Below are positions 55,751 through 64,000 of a stretch of DNA of 64,000 bases, piece after piece. The first letter of the stretch is position 1, and each line of letters starts with the position of its first letter. The notes under the pieces were generated by a model. That model searched no databases. It saw nothing but the letters and a program-made list of their open reading frames with translations, and had not been told where the DNA came from. The DNA is from Odobenus rosmarus divergens (lineage: Eukaryota; Chordata; Mammalia; Carnivora; Odobenidae), in NCBI RefSeq assembly GCF_000321225.1, contig NW_004450380.1, forward strand, positions 3,280,966-3,344,965. The letters run 5' to 3'. A program made the position numbers and the translations under genes.

Positions 55751-57384
55751 TATAAGGAAGAGATATTGCTGAAAAGTTGTTTGTACTGTTAAATTGTTGT
55801 ATCACATTTTTACTTCAACTTAGAAGCTAGTTCTTGAGCACTGGGGCATCAACTAACAGAAAGAACATTAGATTGAGCTCAAAGGACCTACATTTTGGAG
55901 CTCCAAGAACCTAAATTTTAGCATTCTTCCATCACCAGGTGACTACCTGACCTTCTCTGAGCCACAACTGATGTATTGTGGCAAGAGGAGCAGAGAGGCC
56001 ATGGACCTGGATACTTCCTATGATCTTGTCAATCCTAAAATTGTCAGCTTCTGTGTTGAAGGAAGGTACTGGGTACATGATTCTGTTCTCACTAAGTATA
56101 GGCAATGAAGACATATAACCAATAAAAATAGAGAATATTCACAGTTGCCAAGTGGTTGGCAGAGCAAATGCCAGTGACCACTGATTTTACAACAGGAACA
56201 GATTAATCCTAGTCAGGTGGATTTTGTCAAAGATTTGCACTGAAACTTTGGGAAAAAGAAGGACCTGGATATAAAGGATAGGGGAAGATATACTACCCTC
56301 CTTCCATGATTACCATGAATACCACAAACTCAAAGAGCACCAGCCCTACCTTATACTCATGGAGATAATTCATCCTGACATGAGATGCTGATCCTGAATG
56401 AAACCCTTCCAAGGACAGGTAGCTCCAAGCTGTGTCAAGGCAGCCTGATACATGGTTGGACCACTCGAATATTAAAGCTCTTCCAGATACTGAGTCATAA
56501 TCAACTTGCCTAATAGGACAAGACTTTCCTTCCTTCCCTCATTATTTCATAAATGAACACTTATCTGAATATGTCTCTTTAAACATCTAACACTAGGTAC
56601 TGAAAATAAAAATTTTAATGAAAATTGACCCTTGAAAGAGACTAGTGAGGTTTTGTTCTCTCTTGATAAGGACATACTTGTTAATCTGGCTTTGAGAAGC
56701 CATCCCCAAATTCTCTTATATTTGTAATATACTGAGTCACCTTATTTTCCATATCGAATAGCAATGTCTAATTTCTGCCATTAAAATTTCACCCTGTTTC
56801 TGCTGGTTATAAAATGTAACAGAGCAGTTTATCACAATTTTTATTATTATTCAAAGCATACCCCTAAAACATATTTTTTTTTTCTCCCACGAGAGGTCCT
56901 TCTCATTCCTAATAGAAATAGTCAAACCACAATATGTAAGGTCTGAGCACAATATCCATAATTTTAAAAAAGATATAAAGAATCAAACAAAAACTTTCTG
57001 AACTTGAGTTACATGGTCAAAATTATTTCTACCAGAAAATTGTATCTTTACATTTCATTTCAAAGCAAAATAACAAAATATAACACCTGCAGTTAAAAAA
57101 CAAAAAACTAAGAATGAAAGTATAAGTACTTAAGACATTAATAAACAAAGTACATGCTTTTATCTATTTAACCATTTTATTTATTCCTAAACTTTAGTGC
57201 AATAGTACATCTATCCCACTGTACTACTGAACTGAACCATTTTTAACTTACTAAGTTAAATCTCCTTGGAATAAAAAATAAACTCAAAAATCAACTCCTG
57301 TACACATACTGCGCTACGAACATGATTGGCAATGTAACACTGTAGAGCTAATGGCTTGTTAGAAGGTAACAAATAAAATATTTT
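55751..57384. other. Unique sequence of 1.6 kb
   Basis: A weak reverse MIR-like word group lies at 55850-55980 ('caggtgactacctgaccttc'). Nothing else was recognised; no coding evidence. Confidence 0.4.
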
Positions 57385-57400
57385 CTATCCTTTTTCTTTT

Positions 57401-57598
57401 TAAAGACTTATTTATTTGAGAGAAAGAGAGAGAGACAGCACAAGCAGGAGGGGCAGAGGGAAAGGGAGAGAGAATCTCAAGCAGACTCCACACCCAGCAC
57501 AGAGCCTGATGCAGGACTCGATCCTATGACCCTGAGATCATGATCCAAACCGAAACCAAGAGTCAGTCACTTAAACAACTGCAGCACCCAGGTGTCCC
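57401..57598 (-). mobile_element. CAN SINE, minus orientation
   Basis: Reverse head 'gcagcacccaggtgtccc', body 'tctcaagcagactccacacc'. The flanks ctatcctttttctttt and tatcttttgtttttt may be a diverged TSD. Confidence 0.92.
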
Positions 57599-57689
57599 TA
57601 TCTTTTGTTTTTTAATTCTCAGAGAATTTTCTGGTAGCATATATTCTGCTTCCTTTTGAGTGCAAAAATTTTTCTGGCTTACAAAGAAT

Positions 57690-57896
57690 AATTCAAGAGA
57701 TGGCAAACAATGGTCCATGGCCCAAGTCTGGCCCTCCACCTGTTTCTGAACAGCCCGCAAGCTTAGAGTGTTTACCTACATTTTTAAATGTTTGTGGTGG
57801 GAGGAATAAAAAGAATATTGGGGGACAAGTGAAAAGTATATGAAAATCAACATTCAGTGTCCATAAACAAAGTTTTATTAGAATGCGGCCCCCCTT
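57690..57896 (+). mobile_element. Non-autonomous hAT-type DNA element (MER1 group), left part
   Basis: 'ggcaaacaatggtccatggc', 'ccaagtctggccctccacct', 'acatttttaaatgtttgtgg' and 'cataaacaaagttttattag' match the order of a common mammalian Charlie/MER1-group element. The copy is split by the SINE at 57897. Confidence 0.65.
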
Positions 57897-58098
57897 GGGG
57901 CGCCTGGGTGGCTCAGTCGTTAAGCGTCTGCCTTCGGCTCAGGTCATGATCCCAGGGTCCTGGGATCGAGCCCCGCATCGGGCTCCCTGCTCCGCGGGAA
58001 GCCTGCTTCTCCCTCTTCCACTCCCCCTGCTTGTGTTCCCTCTCTCGCTGTGTCTCTCTCTGTCAAATAAATAAATAAAATCTTTAAAAAAAAAAAAA
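57897..58098 (+). mobile_element. CAN SINE, closest to consensus
   Basis: Head, tRNA-like region, 'cccctgcttgtgttccctct' middle and aaataaataaataaaatc tail are all intact. TSD tagaatgcggccccc (57879-57893) and tagaatgcggacccc (58099-58113), with three extra bases before the head. It is the youngest-looking copy by sequence. Confidence 0.97.
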
Positions 58099-58200
58099 TA
58101 GAATGCGGACCCCTGTTCACTTACATGTGTCCCAGGGAGGCTTTCTGGTGCCAACAGTGGAGTTAAGAAGTTGTACTCTCAGCAAACATTTCAAATTGCC
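58099..58200 (+). mobile_element. hAT-type DNA element, right part
   Basis: After the SINE the element resumes (ttcacttacatgtgtcccag, tggtgccaacagtggagtta), completing the copy begun at 57690. Confidence 0.6.
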
Positions 58201-58592
58201 AAGATACAGTAAAAATTCACTTTTGCCTCTTGGCCTACGAAGCCATACTGACCATCCGGGCTTTTACAGAAAAGGTATGCTGAACTCTGTAATAATTAAC
58301 ATGATGATTCATCATTTCCTAAAGAACTGAAGATAATGGCAGCCTCTCTAATCCTGACCTATCAACGAACTTACTGAACTTCTTGGATTTTACCACGTTA
58401 AAGTCTTATATGCTTGTAGTAACGTATTATTTTTCAGACGTATTTAACGAAATACACTCCATAAAACAAAAAACTGGACAGTTTTCATGCAGTCCTTCAT
58501 TCAGTCATCAATTAAATACCTACTGCATACCATGAAGATGGCTAGGGATTCAAAATGAAATGTTAATTCCTGGCTCTAAAAAAGTCACATTC

Positions 58593-58852
58593 GGGGAGCA
58601 CCTGGGTGGCTCAGTCAGTTAAGTGTCTGCCTTCGGCTCAGGTCAGGATCCCAGGGTCCTGGGATCAAGCCCCATGTTGGGCTCCCTGCTCAGCGGGGAG
58701 TCTGCTTCTCCTTCTCCCTCTGTTCCTTCCCCTCCCCCTGCTCATGCTCCCCCTGCTCATGCTCTCCCTCTCTCTCTCTCTCTCTCTCTCAATCTCTGTC
58801 AAATAAATAAATAAAAACTTTAAGAAAATTTTAAAAAATTAAAAATAAACTA
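58593..58852 (+). mobile_element. CAN SINE with expanded (CT)n middle
   Basis: Extra gctcatgctccccctgctcat duplication-like words and a (CT)12 run lengthen the middle. Possible TSD aaaaaagtcacattc / aaaaaatcacactc at 58578-58592 and 58853-58867. Confidence 0.95.
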
Positions 58853-58867
58853 AAAAATCACACTCAG

Positions 58868-61479
58868 GTAGGCAGACTCAGCACTCCAGTTCTTGCCACT
58901 GAAGGAAAGGCCAAAGCAAGGAAAGCAACATCTGCCATTTCACCATAACATACTGTCATTTAAAAAATATTACCTCTATCTGAATTAATGGCAGGTTGTA
59001 TACTTAAACAGAGAAGGCAACAAGGCTTGGCAAACACGTTTATCCATCAATAGTTTTAATTACAGCATTAGCCTTCCATAAGCAATTAACCTTGACCAAC
59101 AGAGATATGAATAAAAATGCTGATTAAGAATTTACTAATTATCCTTCCCAACTTCAGAAGTTAGCTAGCATCTGGTCTTTATAATAAATATACACCAACT
59201 CATCATAGGTTATTTACACTTAAATGAAGATTAACTGAATGACTAAAAATGAAGAACATGAAACACACATTAAAAACACAATGACTTGCTTTGTTTTGAA
59301 AGTCCAAGTGTCCTACAAATGTCACTTTACTTGGAAGAATGTTTTTGAGAATAATGGTCTCTTGAACCTACACAGAGATTCAATTTATTGTAATAAAGAG
59401 AAAACCATATAAATCATAAGTGCATCAGCATTTCATAATGTGAATGCCAGGATCTGCATGCAGTTAAGCATCTTGGCTGTTTGCCTGTTCTCCTTAAAAC
59501 CAGAGGAGAGGTAACATCCTGACAAGCAAGTCTTCTAGCAGCTGTGCTGAGCAGACATGAGAGAAGTCTCATATAGCAGCTACCTCCAAACCACCAGATA
59601 CAAGCACCCCAGTGATCAGAGGTTAGCAATCCTGGTGTGTCTGCTCACTTTGAGTAGTAAATATTTAATGGCATATTTTTCCTTAATGGAACCCAGGCAC
59701 ATCTGATCAGTCTCTGGGATCATTTAGTAATGCAGTCAAAGTTATCATACTGACATTTCACATCAACTTTGTAATTAGATAATTCATCACTTTATTAATT
59801 CAAAAGATTGCTTTCTTTACTTTATAGCAGGCTACAGTGGGGAAACCCAACTGAGCTGATCAACAAAAAGGCTCTAAAACTTGGTCCTACATGAACTTGA
59901 AACCCTCGAGTGGCAAACATACACACTCCTGACCTTTCAAACCAACAGAAGTAATATTCTGCCCACAAATTAGCCTACCAGCAACACTGAAGTCATAAAG
60001 GCACCACTACATCTAGAATAAGAGGGCTAACAAAATTTTAAATTAAAAACTGAATATATCAAGAACAAGTTTCTTCCTACTTTCTACTGAGGCACGATGC
60101 TCTTCAGTGAATAAAAAGGACCAAAAAATGATTATTTAGTAATTTTTCCTTCTTGCTGATTTTACACACTTTACTAAAATTATGAGGTTATGGCAAAATA
60201 TCACATAGATTTGTAACACTCTCAGCACACAGCAGCCAAATATAAGTATGCAGATTCGGATATAATAATATCATTAGTATTTTCTTGTGTCTTATTTCTA
60301 ACATATCTCAATCAAAAGTATTCAATTACTATTTCTTTTCCTATTACGAATTAACAAGATTCTTGTGTGAACACATTTTCCACTGCTTCTCCAATAAAAA
60401 GAACTCTCTCCCAGTAAAAAGCAATTTGATCAGGATAAAAATGAATGGAAATTTTAAGTACCATAGTACAAAAAACCCTTCCCATTTTCAAGTCTGTACA
60501 AGCACAGTGTATACTACAAAACCAGCTGCAACTAATAACATTAAAATTTAGAGTTTAGAAAGGCAGGCTCTGGAGGTTACATATGTGCCCTAAAGAATAA
60601 AAATAACATGCTACCAGAATTATTATTTTGTTTGAAAGGAAAAGGGAGAGAACATCTTCTCAAACAGATGTGGACTTTCTAATCAATAAATTCTGTGGCA
60701 GTTGTACAATATTACAGAGTTAAAAAGTACTTTCCAGACTGCTCTGGAAACACAATGACACGTTTTGTGGTCAGGAAGGCAACTTCAATTATTGTTGCTT
60801 CCAATTTAATGTCTGCTTTTGAAACATTTTATGCAACTAGTTCATTTTCTATTTTATTGCACTGATCTTATCACATCTCTAATCGGTTTACCAAATGCAT
60901 TTTTAGAAAAGGAAGCTTTAAGTCCAGAAAAAATAATTAAGTATATGTTTCTTGAACTCCGCATAATAATCTCTAAAAAATCTATTCTTTGCATAGGAAA
61001 TAAACTCAAACCCAGGTCTACCGACATTAAGTGTAGGCATTAATAACCATTACGAACAACATTCAATATACATTTCAAGGGACGGAATACAGAAATACTA
61101 CACATTCCATGCCATTTCAGTGAATTATAACATGATAATTAATGAATCTTCCAAATTCATTTCATCCTTCGAAAATGCATGCGTGAGAAACATTTCATTC
61201 ATCATGGGAAGCTTACCTCTGTATGTCCTTTGTAACATCTCAAGGAACTACTTTGTTGTTAATGAATGCAAGAAACAGTAAAAGATTTTCCATCCACAAG
61301 AGCTGTGGTAATTCTCAGCATTTCAAGAGACACAAGCACTGGGCACAAGTGTGAGCCCCCCTCTGAGACTCTGGTTTACACTGAGTCGCAGACTGGCTCC
61401 TGACACAGGGAGACATAAAACACTGAAACTTTAGACCCAAACAAAAATTAAGCTGGGAGGTGGGGCCAGCAGTAGTTGA
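58868..61479. other. Repeat-poor unique stretch of 2.6 kb
   Basis: No SINE, LINE or LTR recognised and no coding frame over 88 codons. AT-rich, with long runs of mixed sequence. Suitable for a conservation check, but nothing functional can be named. Confidence 0.45.
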
Positions 61480-61610
61480 AATTAGTAATATTTGTTACAC
61501 TAAGTACTTCTGACGTAATCCTCACTTTCTTCCCTGAAGTAGATACAATGATGATGATGATTCCCATTAACAGATGAGGAAATCCAGACCAAGTGAATTT
61601 CATTTTCTAG
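61480..61610 (+). mobile_element. MIR
   Basis: 'ctaagtacttctgacgtaat', 'gaagtagatacaatgatgat' and 'aacagatgaggaaatccaga' match MIR. Confidence 0.75.
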
Positions 61611-61670
61611 TCTCAGAAAACAACTTAACCATCATACTGTTCAGCATGCCATTTAAATTTGCCTTTCTCA

Positions 61671-61853
61671 GGTTGCGTGGGTGGCTCAGTCTGTTAAGGG
61701 TCTGCCTTGGGCTCAGGTCATGATCAGGAAGTCCCGGGATTGAGCCCTGCATTGGGCTCCCTGCTCAGTGGGGAACCTGCTTCTCCCCCTCTCTGTGTAT
61801 GTGCACACACGCTCTCTCTCTCTCAGATAAATACTCTTAAAAAATAAAAAAGA
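61671..61853 (+). mobile_element. CAN SINE, plus orientation
   Basis: Head ggttgcgtgggtggctcagt is altered; the tail is short (cagataaatactc). The flanks aaatttgcctttctc (61656-61670) and aaatttgtccttct (61856-61869) suggest a TSD. Confidence 0.92.
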
Positions 61854-61869
61854 ATAAATTTGTCCTTCT

Positions 61870-62785
61870 TTGTTATTCTCTTGCCCTTTAAAGTTTATAT
61901 TTATTAAGAGTAGTATGAACATTTTTCTATGTTTGTGGCAAATATTTAGAACTCAATCAGTAGACTGAACCATGATAGCTGTCACACTAAGATAAATCCA
62001 TTTCGAAACCTAACCCAAAATCTCGTTTGAAGATAGAAGAGGAAGAAAAAAAGTGTGGGGTGGGAAGGAGAAGGGGCTTGTAGAAATGAAGAGGCGAATC
62101 TTCTCTAAACAATCTGACAGAGCCAGCAGAGGTGAATCTGGCCTCCATCTCTCATGAACATAGAAATAATCGCATGTCTCCTTGCTTCTCACTAACAAGT
62201 ATCTCCAATGCGCCCCACACCTTGGCCACCGCCATTACTGTCAGCAGCACCCACGGCTTTCCTCACACTTAGAGCTTCATTTCCACCCAGCCACGCCCTC
62301 CAACCACCCTGTCCCCACCAGGTAACACACAATCTAAGCTTAAACCCAGCAAACTGCTTTGAAAATAAAGCTCCAGCAAATCACTGCAGCCTCTCCAACC
62401 ATCCGTTACACCATCACTCTGCAGCCCCTTCTAAAGAGATGCTATAGGTTCTATTACCCTCACGAATTTTCTATTACCACCTAATGCAAGCAAACATTTT
62501 AAGCATCAAGCTTTTATTCAAACTTTTATTGTAGGCACTAAATATAATGGAAACATGTATTCCACAGTAATAACTACCTTTTCGGATCCCAGAAGAGGTC
62601 AGTATGTTCTCAGCTTGGGAGGGCAGAGGAGTCAGCACCCCTCACTCCCACCAGCATTTGCAGACCATTTGTCTGTGACTGTTTCCCTATACCAAACTCT
62701 CTTCTGAAATTCATGCCATTAATTTTACTTTCCATGTGAAGTCTTCCTGGATACCCTCCCCTAGAAAAATTTCGCTTTGTATGTT
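61870..62785. other. Unique sequence
   Basis: A Pro/Leu-rich 79-codon frame at 62208-62447 reflects local C-richness. No gene is supported. Confidence 0.4.
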
Positions 62786-62792
62786 TCACGCT

Positions 62793-62980
62793 ATTTATTT
62801 ATTTATTTATTTATTTATTTGGAGAAGGTGGGGAGGGGAACAGGAGAGAGAGAATCTTAAGCAGGCTCCATGCCAAAAGTGGAGCCCAAAGTAGGGCTTG
62901 ATCTCACAACCCTGAGATCATAACCTGAGATGAAATTAGGATGTGGACACATAATTGACTGAGCTACCCTGACTTCCCTC
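62793..62980 (-). mobile_element. CAN SINE, strongly diverged, minus orientation
   Basis: The reverse tail is an (ATTT)7 run at 62793-62820. The body has 'gagcccaaagtagggcttga' and the head is worn ('gagctaccctgacttccc'). Possible TSD ttcacgctattta / cctcatactattta. Confidence 0.88.
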
Positions 62981-63107
62981 ATACTATTTAATTTTTTTAC
63001 AGTTAGGCAAAAAATTCACAAGTGGAAAGGATATATTTATAAAGCAAACCCCTACAATCTAAACCCCAATTGGCCATTTCTATTCACAGGCCTGTCTGTT
63101 TATGTGG

Positions 63108-64000
63108 GAGTAGGGCAGGGACATCCACTATCACCACTGCTATTCAACATAGTACTAGATGTCCTCCCTCAGCAATCAGACAACAAAAAGAAATAAAAGG
63201 CATCCGAATAGGCAAAGAAGTGGTGAAACACTATTTGCAGATAGTATGATTCTTTATGTGCAAAACCCCAAAAGACTCCACCCCAAAACTGCTAGAACTC
63301 ATACAGGAATTCAGTAAAGTGGCAGGATATAAAAACAATGCACAGAAATCAGTTGCATTTCTATACACCAACAACAAGACAGAAGAAAGAGAAATTAAGG
63401 AGTCGATCTCATTTACAATTACACCCAAAACCAAACCATAAGATACCTAGGAATAAATCTAACCAAAGAGGCAAAGGATCTGTACTCAGAAAACTATAGA
63501 ATACTCATGAAAGAAATTCAGGAAGACACAAAGAAATGGAAAAATGTTCCATGCTCATGGGTTGGAAGAAAAAATATTGTGAAGATGTCAATGCTACCTA
63601 AAGCAATCTATACATTTAATGCAATCCCTATCAAAATACCATCCACTTTTTTTCAAAGAAATGGAACAAATAATCCTAAAATTTGTATGAGACCAGAAAA
63701 GACCCCGAATAGCCAGAGGAATGTTGAAAAAGAAAAGCAAAGCTGCTGGCATCACAATTCTGGACTTGAAGCCCTATTAGCAAAGCTGTCATCATCAAGA
63801 CAGTATGGTACTGGCACAAAAACAGACACGTAGATCAATGGAACAGAATAGAAAGCCCAGAAATGGACCCTCAACTCTATGGTCAACTAATCTTTGACAA
63901 AGCAGGAAAGAATGTCCAGTGGAAAAAAGACAGTCTCTTCAACAAATGGTGTTGGGAAAATTGGACAGTCACATACAGAAGAATGAAACTGGACCATTTC
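63108..64000 (+). mobile_element. L1 ORF2 fragment (reverse transcriptase), runs off the window
   Basis: It begins inside the RT domain at a GQGHPLSPLLFNIVL motif (canonical RQGCPLSPLLFNI). The catalytic FADD box reads FADS at about 63232-63246. The reading frame then shifts near 63256, and further shifts occur after 63640. Blocks [41 protein letters not shown] and the NP-rich finger region keep L1 order. Not functional; the 3' part lies beyond 64000. Confidence 0.9.

Noticed and set aside
57897..57985. tRNA gene
   Set aside because: The head of each CAN SINE derives from tRNA-Lys but lacks a proper cloverleaf and sits in a SINE with an A-rich tail.
57883..58074. Pro/Leu/Ser-rich frames seen in many SINEs (also 12241-12456, 33827-34039, 58606-58814)
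   Set aside because: The same peptide-like pattern recurs wherever a CAN SINE lies, so it is a by-product of the repeat.

Overview
The window reads as a non-coding stretch of mammalian nuclear DNA, from a carnivore and most likely an arctoid caniform. About 35 copies of a tRNA-Lys-derived CAN SINE carry the 'ggcgcctgggtggctcag' head, the 'atcgagccccgcatcgggctcc' B-box area, a CT-rich middle and an 'aaataaataaaatctt' tail. The youngest copies have the 'cccctgcttgtgttccctctc' middle that I associate with bears, panda and seals rather than dogs; the species call is inference. No bacterial, plasmid or phage features are present.

No protein-coding gene could be supported. Open frames are short (the longest, 162 codons, is antisense L1) and mostly fall in repeats. 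The window may be intergenic or lie inside a very long intron. There are no CpG islands, rRNA genes or genuine tRNA genes.

Layout: 1-5.4 kb holds a GA microsatellite, a MIR, a SINE and two L1 pieces, one with a 63-nt perfect purine-pyrimidine alternation. 5.5-18.7 kb is a SINE/MIR mosaic with AT-rich and tandemly duplicated patches. 18.7-21.2 kb is an L1 whose 5' part is inverted (twin priming) and whose 3' end is compounded with a second L1 tail. 21.2-34 kb mixes unique DNA with SINEs, L2, MER5 and a short L1 tail. 34-39 kb has L2 remnants and SINEs, with an RFX-type X-box in the unique DNA at 36.58 kb. 40.5-45.3 kb holds an old L1, MIRs, three MaLR-like LTR pieces and nested SINEs. 45.3-49.7 kb is unusually poor in repeats. 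49.7-58.9 kb has SINEs, L2, an L1 tail, a hAT-type element split by a SINE, and an 85-bp local duplication. 58.9-61.5 kb is again repeat-poor. The window ends inside a decayed L1 ORF2 on the + strand.

The strongest observations concern genome dynamics: the twin-primed L1, several SINEs with perfect target-site duplications (TSDs), and microsatellites born at the same L1 site in two copies. There are also candidate regulatory or structural DNA motifs: the X-box, the Z-DNA tract and paired E-boxes. I found no previously undescribed gene system. Repeat names come from remembered consensus features, not from a database search, and edges without TSDs are good to about 10-30 bp.
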